A DNA stretch of 64,000 nt from JAABRB01 sp963735025 (lineage in GTDB: Bacteria; Pseudomonadota; Gammaproteobacteria; Burkholderiales; SG8-39), in assembly GCA_963735025.1 (NCBI GenBank), contig CAVTJG010000009.1, positions 992,001-1,056,000 on the forward strand, written 5' to 3'. Positions within the stretch are counted from its first letter, which is position 1. Every line of letters begins with the position of its first letter. The notes beneath the pieces were generated by a model. The model saw only the letters and a program-made list of their open reading frames with translations, made no database searches and had not been told where the DNA came from. Below are positions 1 through 7,585 of this stretch, piece after piece. Both the position numbers and the translations under genes were made by a program.

Positions 1-873
1 GTCAATACCGCCTACCTGCAGCACGGCGCCGTGATCACGGCGCCGCGCGACTGCCGGGTCGAGCGACCGGTGCATCTCCTTTTCCTGAGCACCCAGCCCG
101 AGCGTGCGAGCTACCCGCGCGTCCTCGTCGTTGCCGACCGCGGCGCAGAGTTGACCTTCATCGAGGATTTCGTGAGCCTCTTCGAAGGAGCGTATCTCGT
201 GAACGCCGTGACGGAGATTACGGTGGGCGAGAATGCGGGCGTGCGCCATATCCGCGTGCAGCGCGAAAGCGAAAAGGCGTTCCATATCGCAACGTGCGGC
301 GTATCGCTCGCTCGCGACGCGCGCTATGTGTCGCAGAGCATCTCGCTCGGCGGCCGCATCTCGCGCCTGAACCACAACGTTCACCAGGCGGGTGTGGGAA
401 CCGACTGCGCGCTCGACGGCCTGGCCCTGATCGCGGGGCGGCAGCTTGCGGACACTCACAGCTCGATCGATCACGCGCAGCCGGACGGACGCAGCCGCCA
501 GCGTCACAAGTGCATCGTGGACGGCGCGGCCCATGCGGTCTTCAACGGCCGAATCATCGTGCGCCGGGGCGCGCAGCGCACGGACTCCGCCCAGTCGAGC
601 CGCAACCTGCTGCTCACCGGCAAGGCGCACGTCGACACCAAGCCGCAGCTCGAGATCCTGGCCGATGACGTCAAGTGCGCACACGGCGCGACCGTCGGCC
701 AGCTCGATCCGGAGCATGTCTTCTATCTGCGCAGCCGCGGACTGAGCGAGGCCGCAGCCGAGAACCTGCTCACCTACGCCTTTGCCGCGGAAATCGTCGA
801 CCGGATCCCGGTGGCCACGCTCCGCGCGCGCCTGGAGAAGCTGGTGACGCAGCGGACGCAGGTGAAGGCATGA
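1..873 (+). CDS. sufD: SufD, Fe-S cluster assembly scaffold subunit (5' end cut by window)
   Basis: The frame is open from base 1, so only the C-terminal 290 residues are visible. SufD partners SufB and the ATPase SufC in the cytoplasmic SufBCD scaffold that builds Fe-S clusters. The visible part is the right-handed beta-helix core plus the helical C-terminus; the family signature DTHSSIDHAQPDGRSRQ followed by an AVFNGRIIV segment is present. The stop lies four bases before the sufS start, so the two genes are co-transcribed. Family assignment is firm; the missing N-terminus and the expected upstream sufB and sufC cannot be checked here. Confidence 0.93.
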   Translation, partial: VNTAYLQHGAVITAPRDCRVERPVHLLFLSTQPERASYPRVLVVADRGAELTFIEDFVSLFEGAYLVNAVTEITVGENAGVRHIRVQRESEKAFHIATCGVSLARDARYVSQSISLGGRISRLNHNVHQAGVGTDCALDGLALIAGRQLADTHSSIDHAQPDGRSRQRHKCIVDGAAHAVFNGRIIVRRGAQRTDSAQSSRNLLLTGKAHVDTKPQLEILADDVKCAHGATVGQLDPEHVFYLRSRGLSEAAAENLLTYAFAAEIVDRIPVATLRARLEKLVTQRTQVKA

Positions 874-877
874 CACG

Positions 878-2143
878 ATGAGCGCCCTGCCGGTTCAGGC
901 CCACGCGGACACCCACGCCGCGCCGCTCGACGTCGCGCGGATCCGCGCCGATTTCCCGATCCTCTCCGAGGTGCGCGTGAACGGCAAGCCGCTCGCGTAT
1001 CTGGACAATGGTGCCTCCTCGCAGATGCCACGGCAGGTGATCGACCGGCTGGTTCGCTACCAGACGCGGGAGCACGCCAACATCCACCGCGGCGTCCATT
1101 ACCTCTCGGCGACCGCGACGGCGGCCTTCGAGGCGGCGCGCGCGACGGTACAGCGGTTCCTGAACGCGCGGGAAGACCGCGAGATCGTCTTCACGTCGAA
1201 CGTCACCGACTCGATCAACCTGGTGGCGCACGGTTACGGCAGGGCCTTCATCGGCGCCGGCGACGAGATCATCATCACGCACCTCGAGCACCACGCGAAC
1301 ATCGTGCCGTGGCAGATGCTCTGCGAGGAGAAGGGCGCGAAGCTGCGCGTTGCGCCGATCAACGATGCCGGCGAAGTGATCATGGAAGAGTTCGAGAGGC
1401 TCTTCGGTCCGCGCACCCGGTTCGTCTCGGTCACCCACGTCGCGAACGCGCTCGGCACCATCAACCCGGTGCGCGCGATGATCGAGATTGCGCACCGCCA
1501 TGGCGTCCCGATCATGATCGACGGCGCGCAGGCCGTGCAGCACATGGCCGTCGACGTCCAGGCGCTCGACTGCGACTTCTACGCTTTCACCGGTCACAAG
1601 GTGTTCGGCCCTACTGGCGTCGGCGTGCTCTACGGGAAAGCGGCGCTGCTCGAGAAGATGCGGCCGTTCCGCGGCGGTGGCGACATGATCCTCTCGGTCA
1701 CGTTCGAGAAAACGACCTACAACGCGATTCCCTTCAAGTTCGAGGCGGGGACTCCGCCGATCGCGCAAGCGATCGCACTCGCCACCGCACTGGACTATGT
1801 GCAGGAGATCGGGTTCGAGCGGATCTCCGCACACGAGGCGGAGCTGCTGCGCTACGCGACCGAGTCGCTGCGTGCGATTCCGGACGTGCGCATCATCGGC
1901 ACCGCCCGGGAAAAGGCCTCGGTGCTGTCGTTCAACGTGGGAGAGATCCACCCGCACGATGTCGGATCGCTGCTGAACGATGACGGCGTCGCGGTGCGCA
2001 CCGGACACCACTGCGCCCAGCCCGTGATGGACCGCTTCGGCGTGCCCGCCACGGTGCGCGCCTCCTTTGCGTTCTACAACACGCTCGCCGAAGTGGATCA
2101 GCTCGTGGCTTCCGTCCGCCGCTTGCAGAAGCTGTTCGCTTGA
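878..2143 (+). CDS. sufS: SufS cysteine desulfurase
   Basis: A PLP-dependent enzyme of 421 residues that removes sulfur from cysteine and hands it as persulfide to the SUF scaffold. The PLP lysine is in the TGHKVFGPTG motif (about K241) and the persulfide-forming cysteine in RTGHHCAQP (about C379), the group II (SufS) arrangement. Length matches the usual 405-420. It starts four bases after sufD and is followed by a SufU-type scaffold rather than sufE, which suggests SufU acts as its sulfur acceptor. Confidence 0.96.
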   Translation: MSALPVQAHADTHAAPLDVARIRADFPILSEVRVNGKPLAYLDNGASSQMPRQVIDRLVRYQTREHANIHRGVHYLSATATAAFEAARATVQRFLNAREDREIVFTSNVTDSINLVAHGYGRAFIGAGDEIIITHLEHHANIVPWQMLCEEKGAKLRVAPINDAGEVIMEEFERLFGPRTRFVSVTHVANALGTINPVRAMIEIAHRHGVPIMIDGAQAVQHMAVDVQALDCDFYAFTGHKVFGPTGVGVLYGKAALLEKMRPFRGGGDMILSVTFEKTTYNAIPFKFEAGTPPIAQAIALATALDYVQEIGFERISAHEAELLRYATESLRAIPDVRIIGTAREKASVLSFNVGEIHPHDVGSLLNDDGVAVRTGHHCAQPVMDRFGVPATVRASFAFYNTLAEVDQLVASVRRLQKLFA

Positions 2144-2154
2144 TATCGAACGCT

Positions 2155-2628
2155 ATGGACAGCACCCAGCTCTATCAGGAAATCATCCTCGACCACAACA
2201 AGAAGCCCCGCAACTGGGGCAAGGTGGAGGGATGCACGCACCGGAGCGAGGGGCTCAACCCGCTGTGCGGCGATCACATCTGGGTGACACTGAAGGTCGT
2301 CGACGACACGATCGAGCGCGCCGCGTTCGAGGGCACGAGTTGCGCGATCTGCAAGGCATCCGCTTCGATGATGACGACTGCTGTGAAGGGCAAGAAGCTC
2401 GCGGACGCGGAGGCGCTGGTGCAGGAGTTTCGCGACATGGCGACCGGCAAGCTCGATACCGAGGCGGGCACCCACCACCTCGGACGACTCACTGTATTCG
2501 CAGGCGTGAAGGACCTCCCGTCGCGCGTGAAATGCGCGATCCTGCCCTGGCACACCCTGCACGCCGCGTTTGCGAAGAAAGCAACCATTTCAACCGAAGG
2601 CGAGCACGATCCGTTCGCCAGCGCCTGA
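2155..2628 (+). CDS. sufU: SufU-type Fe-S scaffold / sulfur acceptor
   Basis: A 157-residue IscU-like protein. The three conserved cysteines are visible: NPLCGD (C38), CAIC (C63/C66) and VKCAILPW (C127), with the Asp after the first. The insertion between the second and third cysteines and the location next to sufS are typical of SufU, which in Gram-positives accepts sulfur from SufS through a bound zinc. I chose the ATG at 2155; a TTG at 2140 is possible in the same frame. It may work as sulfurtransferase, scaffold or both. Confidence 0.9.
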   Translation: MDSTQLYQEIILDHNKKPRNWGKVEGCTHRSEGLNPLCGDHIWVTLKVVDDTIERAAFEGTSCAICKASASMMTTAVKGKKLADAEALVQEFRDMATGKLDTEAGTHHLGRLTVFAGVKDLPSRVKCAILPWHTLHAAFAKKATISTEGEHDPFASA

Positions 2629-2637
2629 TATCAAAAA

Positions 2638-3216
2638 ATGCCCAAGATCGCAGAAATCGAACCGACACCCAATCCGAGCGCGCGCAAGTTCGTGCTGCGC
2701 GAGCCGCTGACCTATGGGGTGTCGCGCTCCTACGAGAGCGCGGAAGCTGCGCAGGGCGATCCGCTTGCAGAAGCGCTGTTCGCAATCCCGCATGTCACGA
2801 GCATCTTCTATGTGGACACCTGGATCACGGTGACCCAGGACGGCATGGCAGACTGGAACGAGCTTGCGCGCCAGGTCGCGGTGCCCATCCGCGAGGCGCC
2901 GACCGCAGCCGAACGCACCGCAGAGTTTCTCGAGAACGACGCCAGTCCGCTCGCGCACGTTACCCCCGTGGACGAGCTATCCGCCGAGGACGCGCAGAAG
3001 CTCGAGATGATCGAGTCGGTGCTCGACCAGCAGGTCCGTCCCTACCTCCGTGGCGACGGCGGCGACGTGCACATCCTCGGCCTGGAAGGCAATCAGCTGA
3101 AGCTTCACTACCAGGGTGCGTGCGGAGGCTGCCCCAGCGCTTTCTCCGGCACGCTGTCGGCGATCGAATACATGGTCCGCGAGATCGACCCCGAGCTCCA
3201 AGTCGTACCGGTATGA
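2638..3216 (+). CDS. Nfu-type Fe-S carrier protein
   Basis: A 192-residue protein with two domains: an Nfu N-terminal domain (about residues 3-90, opening with IEPTPNPSARKFVL) and a NifU C-terminal domain (about 115-185) carrying the cluster-binding CGGC motif at C162/C165. Nfu proteins carry [4Fe-4S] clusters from the scaffold to client enzymes. It follows sufU by nine bases and its stop overlaps the Rieske gene start (ATGA), so it is part of the same operon. Similar to mitochondrial Nfu1 in domain layout. Confidence 0.9.
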   Translation: MPKIAEIEPTPNPSARKFVLREPLTYGVSRSYESAEAAQGDPLAEALFAIPHVTSIFYVDTWITVTQDGMADWNELARQVAVPIREAPTAAERTAEFLENDASPLAHVTPVDELSAEDAQKLEMIESVLDQQVRPYLRGDGGDVHILGLEGNQLKLHYQGACGGCPSAFSGTLSAIEYMVREIDPELQVVPV

Positions 3217-3533
3217 GCGATTGGGTCGCGGTCTGCCCGGTTGCCGAGCTGGGGCCGGGGGAACATCGCGTCGTGGACCTCGACGGCACGCAAGCGGCCG
3301 TCTTCAATATCGCGGGAGCGTTCCACGCCATCGAGGACGTGTGCACCCACGACGGCGGGCAGCTCACCGGCGGCAGTGTGGAAGGCACGGAGATCGTCTG
3401 CCCACGCCACGGCGCGCGCTTCTGCATCCGCACCGGAGCGGCGCTCACCGCACCCGCCTACGAACCGACCGCCGTGCTGCCCGTGCGCGTCGTCGATGGC
3501 ATCATCGAAGCGCGCGACGACCGCTGGGATTGA
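3213..3533 (+). CDS. Rieske-type [2Fe-2S] ferredoxin
   Basis: A 106-residue single-domain Rieske protein. The two cluster-binding boxes are CTH (C44, H46) and CPRH (C63, H66), spaced as in the soluble biphenyl-dioxygenase/NirD-like type. It has no signal peptide, so it is cytoplasmic. Its ATG overlaps the stop of the Nfu gene by four bases, giving translational coupling. At the end of SUF operons such proteins are often found, but their partner is not established; it may be an electron donor for cluster assembly. Confidence 0.88.
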   Translation: MSDWVAVCPVAELGPGEHRVVDLDGTQAAVFNIAGAFHAIEDVCTHDGGQLTGGSVEGTEIVCPRHGARFCIRTGAALTAPAYEPTAVLPVRVVDGIIEARDDRWD

Positions 3534-3606
3534 ATAACTTCGGCGAATTCTCTTCCCGACGTGGAAGCTTTCCCAAGAATTGCATGCGCTCGCGGGAAGG
3601 GGATTT

Positions 3607-3625
3607 ACAAGGGGCTCGCCCTTGT
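3607..3625. repeat. Palindromic repeat, family B copy 1
   Basis: Inverted repeat ACAAGGGG-CTC-GCCCTTGT (one mismatch) in the gap between the Rieske gene and the next minus-strand gene. Read on the minus strand, its flanks match the two tandem copies near 14.8 kb, including the trailing 'atcccc' block. The rest of the gap 3534-3687 holds only a G-run; no gene is seen. Confidence 0.6.
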
Positions 3626-3687
3626 TCGTTCGGGGGGGGGAGCTCCCTGCGTCGTCTGAAGGGGACTGGCTGGTTTCTGTCGCAGCG

Positions 3688-4113
3688 TCAGATGGCCCAG
3701 GTGTGGCCGCAGCCCTTGCACTCCACGCGCAGCCAGGCGGCATCCGCGTCGTCGGCATTGCTGACGCCTCGATCGTCGTAGACGGGGTGTGCGATCCGGC
3801 TCGCGTCGGTCACGCCGAGCCTTCCGTAAACGCCGCACTTCGCGCACGTGGCCTTGTCAGCGAGTCGCTGGGCTCGCGTCATCATGCTGCGGTACTGCTG
3901 CCACGCATGGATCGCGATGATTCCGCTCACGAAGCCGGCAACCAGCATGACGAGCCCGTGTGCCGCGCCGCCGGATGATCGGTACGCTGCAATGAAAACC
4001 GCGACGCCGAACGCGGCGAGGATGCACGCGGTCAGGTAGAGGTGGCTCGCGATGAGCTGCCGCTCGTACCAGCTCCGAAATCCGCGCTTCCCGACCTCTT
4101 TTGACAGCTCCAT
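3688..4113 (-). CDS. Small membrane protein with C-terminal zinc-ribbon-like cysteines
   Basis: About 141 residues, no recognised family. There are two hydrophobic segments near the N-terminus (LYLTACILAAFGVAVF and GLVMLVAGFVSGIIAIHA), a short charged linker, then CAKCG and, near the C-terminus, CKGCG. The two CxxCG pairs look like a zinc ribbon on the cytoplasmic side. Starts at 4113 (MELSKEV) or 4122 (MPAMEL) are both possible; neither has a clear ribosome site. It points away from the Vgb-like gene, which starts 177 bases upstream on the other strand. Confidence 0.6.
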   Translation of the reverse strand: MELSKEVGKRGFRSWYERQLIASHLYLTACILAAFGVAVFIAAYRSSGGAAHGLVMLVAGFVSGIIAIHAWQQYRSMMTRAQRLADKATCAKCGVYGRLGVTDASRIAHPVYDDRGVSNADDADAAWLRVECKGCGHTWAI

Positions 4114-4250
4114 TGCCGGCATCCCAGGATCGACGACCAGGATTGTACGCGCGCGGCGCGCGCCGGATGTGCGATGCAACAGGCCGCGGATGGTAAGCTG
4201 CCTGCGCGGCCTGGACCCTGCGCTGCGCAGGTCTTCCGGTTCGGGCCTCT

Positions 4251-4290
4251 AGCCAGCAAGATCCAGCAAGATCCAGCAAGGTCGAGCAAG
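4251..4290 (+). repeat. Four 10-bp tandem repeats abutting a start codon
   Basis: Four consecutive 10-base units (consensus atCCAGCAAG) end exactly at the ATG at 4291. The third is identical to the second, the first and fourth differ at two positions each. The array occupies the place of the ribosome-binding site of the following gene. Confidence 0.85.
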
Positions 4291-5283
4291 ATGAGACCCA
4301 TGCGAACAATCGAGACGCTGATCCTGGCCGCCGTGAGTGGCGTCGCCTTGGCGGGGGGGTCGAACTACGGCATCACCCCGGGCGCGAAGGACATCGCGGG
4401 GAAGGTTTCCGAATGGCCGGTGCCGACCCCGGAGTTCGCGCGCGACCCGGCGCCCGGGCCGGACGGCAACATCTACATCTCGGTCATGAACGGCAACAAG
4501 ATCGCGCGCTTCGACACGAAAGCGAAAACGTTCAAGGAGTGGGACCTGCCTGCGGGCGCACATCCGCATGGCCTGCTCGTTGCCCCGGACGGCCACGTTT
4601 TCTACACCGGCAATCGCAACGGAACGATCGGGGAACTCGACCCGAAAACCGGCAAGGTCGTGAGCCACAAGACCCCGTCGGGCGACGGCGGGCCGCACAC
4701 CATCGTCCTCGATGCCGCGGGCACGCTCTGGTTCACCGAGCAGAGCGGCGGCAAGCTCGGACGACTCGACCGAGCGACCGGGAAGATCGATGAATACTCG
4801 ATGCCCGGCGGCCCCTATGGCCTGGCCGTCGACAAGCAGGGCAACGTCTGGGTCTGCCGGATGGGCGCCGACAAGCTCGGAAAGCTCGATCCGAGGACCG
4901 GCGCCATCACCGAGATATCGATGGACGTCGGCTCGCGCCCTCGGCGCATTGCGGCCGCACCGGACGGCACCCTATGGGTCGCGTTATACGGCAACGGCAA
5001 GCTCGCGCAAATCGATCCGGTCGCCAACAAGGTGCTCCGCCAGCTCGAGATGCCGGCCGGCGCGAACGGCGGGCCCTACGCAGTGACCGTGGATGGCGCG
5101 GGCCGCGTGTGGGCAAACGAGATCCATACGGATACCGTCGCGGTGCTCGATCCCAAGACCGGTCGGTTCCGCGTGATCAACCTGCCATCCCCGAACACGG
5201 GCATCCGCAAGGCGATCATCGATGCGGACGGACGTTACTGGTACATGGCCAGTCACATCGGGAAGATCGGCGTCATCGAATGA
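4291..5283 (+). CDS. Vgb-like (streptogramin lyase family) beta-propeller protein, probably periplasmic
   Basis: 330 residues with an N-terminal signal peptide (TLILAAVSGVALA then GGSNYG) followed by about seven repeats of the type 'PDGNIYISV...KIARFD', the YVTN/NHL-like blades of the virginiamycin B lyase family. Export argues against an antibiotic lyase acting in the cytosol; many relatives are exported proteins of unknown substrate. Start 4291 or 4300 (second ATG) cannot be separated; a 10-bp tandem array lies directly before it. The next gene follows within 14 bases, so they are likely co-transcribed. Confidence 0.75.
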   Translation: MRPMRTIETLILAAVSGVALAGGSNYGITPGAKDIAGKVSEWPVPTPEFARDPAPGPDGNIYISVMNGNKIARFDTKAKTFKEWDLPAGAHPHGLLVAPDGHVFYTGNRNGTIGELDPKTGKVVSHKTPSGDGGPHTIVLDAAGTLWFTEQSGGKLGRLDRATGKIDEYSMPGGPYGLAVDKQGNVWVCRMGADKLGKLDPRTGAITEISMDVGSRPRRIAAAPDGTLWVALYGNGKLAQIDPVANKVLRQLEMPAGANGGPYAVTVDGAGRVWANEIHTDTVAVLDPKTGRFRVINLPSPNTGIRKAIIDADGRYWYMASHIGKIGVIE

Positions 5284-5297
5284 CCAGGAGCGAACCA

Positions 5298-5909
5298 GTG
5301 AGCAAGCCACAAGCGCAGCGTCCCCCGTCCACCAACCCGATCAGCCGCTACCCGGTTCCGGATCTCGCGTCTCTGCCCGCCGACATCCGCGAGCGCATCG
5401 TCGCGGTGCAGGACAAGTCGGGCTTCGTGCCGAACGTTTTCCTGACCCTTGCCCATCGTCCCGAGGAGTTCCGCGCGTTCTTCGCCTACCACGATGCGCT
5501 CATGGAGAAAGACGGGGGACTCTCGAAGGCCGAGCGCGAGATGATCGTGGTGACCACCAGCGGCGCGAACGATTGTCACTACTGCGTGATCGCGCACGGC
5601 GCGATCCTGCGCATCCGGGCGAAGAATCCGCTCGTCGCCGACCAGGTCGCGATCAACTACCGGAAGGCGGACATCACGCCGCGCCAGCGTGCCATGCTCG
5701 ATTTCGCCATGAAGGTCGCGCTCGATTCGGGACGCATCGGCGACGCGGATTTCGCGGCGGTGCGCGAGCACGGATTCTCCGAAGAGGATATCTGGGACAT
5801 CGGCGCGATCGCCGCGTTCTTTGCTCTTTCGAACCGCATGGCCAACCTGATCGCCATGCGGCCGAACGACGAGTTCTACCTGCTCGGGCGCGTCCCCAGG
5901 GGCGGCTGA
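5298..5909 (+). CDS. AhpD-like carboxymuconolactone decarboxylase family protein (peroxidase-related)
   Basis: 203 residues. The AhpD-type redox motif CHYCVIAH (Cys-x-x-Cys-x3-His) is present near residue 90, and the sequence fits the 'uncharacterised peroxidase-related enzyme' branch. It probably reduces peroxides or acts as a disulfide reductase in the cytoplasm. I chose the GTG at 5298 because AGGAG lies eight bases before it; an in-frame ATG at 5280 overlaps the previous stop. Its last 34 bases overlap the end of the convergent LysR gene. Confidence 0.82.
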   Translation: MSKPQAQRPPSTNPISRYPVPDLASLPADIRERIVAVQDKSGFVPNVFLTLAHRPEEFRAFFAYHDALMEKDGGLSKAEREMIVVTTSGANDCHYCVIAHGAILRIRAKNPLVADQVAINYRKADITPRQRAMLDFAMKVALDSGRIGDADFAAVREHGFSEEDIWDIGAIAAFFALSNRMANLIAMRPNDEFYLLGRVPRGG

Positions 5910-6859
5910 CGACCCTTGCGGGGGCGCGTCGCCGGGTCCGGTGTTGCGGCGCTTTGCGCTGCCTCGTTGCGAACCCATTTCTCGAAGGCGTCCACGTCTG
6001 CATTGCCGAGGGAACGCTGGCTGCGCAGGAGGAAGTAGCACCGCGGCGATGCAATCGAGCGCGCGAAGGGCGTGACGAGCTTTCCCGACCGAAGCAGGTC
6101 GCGCATGAGCGGGGTGCGGCCCAGCGCCACGCCCTGGCCGTCTACCGCGGCGCGAACAAGCTGCTCGTAATGACTGAAATGCAGTGCGCCGGCCGGCTTG
6201 ACGTCGGGAATCCCGGCCGACTCCAGCCACTGCGCCCAGACGAGCCACGGTGTCTCGTGAAGATTCTCGACGTGCAGCAGCACGTGGTGGCGCAGATCCG
6301 CGGGCAATGCGAGCGGCCGGGCGGGGTCGCTGGCGAGCGTCGGGCTGCAGACCGGGAAGACTTCCTCCCCGAAGAGCCTCGTCGCACCGGGCGCTCGCGC
6401 GGCCTTCGTATAGCGTATCGCGACGTCGATCCCGGCCCGGTCGAGATCCTGGACCTCGTTGCTCGCGGCAATGCGCACATCCACGCCAGGATGGTCGCGC
6501 GTGAATCCGGCGAGGCGCGGGATCAGCCACAGCGATGCGAATGACAGCGACGTGGTGACCGTCAGGGTCGGGACGGCCTGGGACGCGCGCAGCCGGCCGA
6601 CCGCGTCGTGCAGCCGCTCGAGGGTCTCGACGGAGGCGGCGTAGAGCGCCTGTCCGCGTTCGGTGAGGAGCAGCGCGCGATGCCGGCGCTCGAAGAGCTC
6701 GAAGCCCAGACGCTCCTCCAGCAGGGCGATCGAGCGGCTGACCGCGGACTGGGTGAGGTGAAGCTCAGCCGCAGCGCGGGTGAACGAGAGATTCCGTGCC
6801 GCGGCCTCGAACACCTCGAGCCGGTCGAGCGGGGGCAGGTCGAAGCGTTTTCCTTGCAT
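5876..6859 (-). CDS. LysR-family transcriptional regulator (GcvA-like)
   Basis: 327 residues. The N-terminal winged helix-turn-helix (about residues 10-70, core SFTRAAAELHLTQSAVSRSI) is followed by a LysR substrate-binding domain (about 95-300) of the GcvA/AmpR branch. It is divergent from the DUF2917 gene at 7005, with two adjacent perfect palindromes just upstream of its own start, a good place for its operator. Its 3' end overlaps the AhpD-like gene by 34 bases. Effector unknown. Confidence 0.88.
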   Translation of the reverse strand: MQGKRFDLPPLDRLEVFEAAARNLSFTRAAAELHLTQSAVSRSIALLEERLGFELFERRHRALLLTERGQALYAASVETLERLHDAVGRLRASQAVPTLTVTTSLSFASLWLIPRLAGFTRDHPGVDVRIAASNEVQDLDRAGIDVAIRYTKAARAPGATRLFGEEVFPVCSPTLASDPARPLALPADLRHHVLLHVENLHETPWLVWAQWLESAGIPDVKPAGALHFSHYEQLVRAAVDGQGVALGRTPLMRDLLRSGKLVTPFARSIASPRCYFLLRSQRSLGNADVDAFEKWVRNEAAQSAATPDPATRPRKGRQPPLGTRPSR

Positions 6860-6867
6860 TCCTAAAA

Positions 6868-6896
6868 CGCATGCAAAGCATGCGAAACGATCGTTT
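6868..6896. promoter_or_regulatory. Adjacent palindromes in the lysR / DUF2917 divergent region (candidate operator)
   Basis: CGCATGC-AAA-GCATGCG (6868-6884) is a perfect 7-bp inverted repeat, directly followed by the perfect 12-bp palindrome AAACGATCGTTT (6885-6896). They lie 9 bases upstream of the LysR start and about 110 bases upstream of the DUF2917 start. Dyad elements in this position are typical of LysR autoregulation, but no footprint can be inferred. Confidence 0.55.
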
Positions 6897-7004
6897 GAGC
6901 AGCGTCAGGCGCAGGCGCAAAGTACGACCCAATCCTAGCAGAGTTCAGCGAGGAAGTGACCGCCGAACTGGATGCACAGGGATCATGCAAGAAAGGAATC
7001 GATC

Positions 7005-7454
7005 ATGGACATTCGTGGCACGCCCCATCTCGTACATCTGACCGCTGCCCTGCCGGGCTCACGGCTTCTGCGGTTGCCGGACGGACGCGGTCACCGGATC
7101 GTCAGCTTGAGCGGGGACGTCTGGGTGACGGAGCAGGGTCAGCAGCAAGACATCGTCCTGCGCGCCGGCGAGACCGTCACGCTCCAGTCGCCCGGAACGG
7201 CGCTGATCATGGCCTTCGGGTCGGCCGACATCGAGGTCGTCCCGCCGCCCGCGCGCGAGGATCTGTCAGCGGCGTGGACCGACGCCGTCGAGCACTTCGA
7301 GGAGTACGAGCATTCGGCGAGGCGCCTACGTGCTCAGGCGTTCAGCGACGCGATCTCGGCGCTCGGCTGCAGCGTGCGCCGCATGGCTCGACGGATTACC
7401 GCCGCGCTAGGCGGCACGTCGGTGGTGCACGGCCCTTGCCACGGCGCGGCGTAG
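7005..7454 (+). CDS. DUF2917 domain protein
   Basis: 149 residues. The N-terminal part (about 15-80, with GDVWVTEQG and the RAGETVTLQSPG turn) is a small cupin-like DUF2917 domain. The C-terminal part contains ARRLRAQAFSDAISALG, a helix also seen in the 70-residue protein at 60.4 kb. The ATG at 7005 has GAAAGGA seven or so bases before it. The gene is divergent from the LysR gene and may be its target. Function unknown. Confidence 0.78.
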   Translation: MDIRGTPHLVHLTAALPGSRLLRLPDGRGHRIVSLSGDVWVTEQGQQQDIVLRAGETVTLQSPGTALIMAFGSADIEVVPPPAREDLSAAWTDAVEHFEEYEHSARRLRAQAFSDAISALGCSVRRMARRITAALGGTSVVHGPCHGAA

Positions 7455-7472
7455 GAAGTCCCGATTGAGTCA

Positions 7473-7539
7473 TCCCCGCGTAGGCGGGGATCCAGCAATC
7501 CTTTGAAAGAATTCAGTCAGGATTCCCGCATTCGCGGGA
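7473..7539. repeat. Two palindromic repeats, family C (CCCGC...GCGGG type)
   Basis: TCCCCGC-GTAG-GCGGGGA at 7473-7490 and TCCCGC-ATTC-GCGGGA at 7524-7539, separated by a short AT-richer spacer, lie between the convergent DUF2917 and amidase genes. They match the short GC-rich palindromes with a following 'ATCC' or 'TGACGA' that are scattered in many proteobacterial genomes. They may also serve as a two-way transcription stop. Confidence 0.7.
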
Positions 7540-7585
7540 GTGACGAGCTTCTGCAGAGCGTCTGTGGGGTATCGATTGCCGACGG

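Noticed and set aside
770..2011. A 413-residue open frame antisense to sufS
   Set aside because: It lies fully opposite a well-conserved gene and its translation has the Arg/Asp/Val bias of a reverse-complement frame in GC-rich DNA.
3656..3690. Possible sixth family A repeat (ACTGGCTGGTTTCT)
   Set aside because: Only half of the stem is present and neither lead-in nor tail matches.
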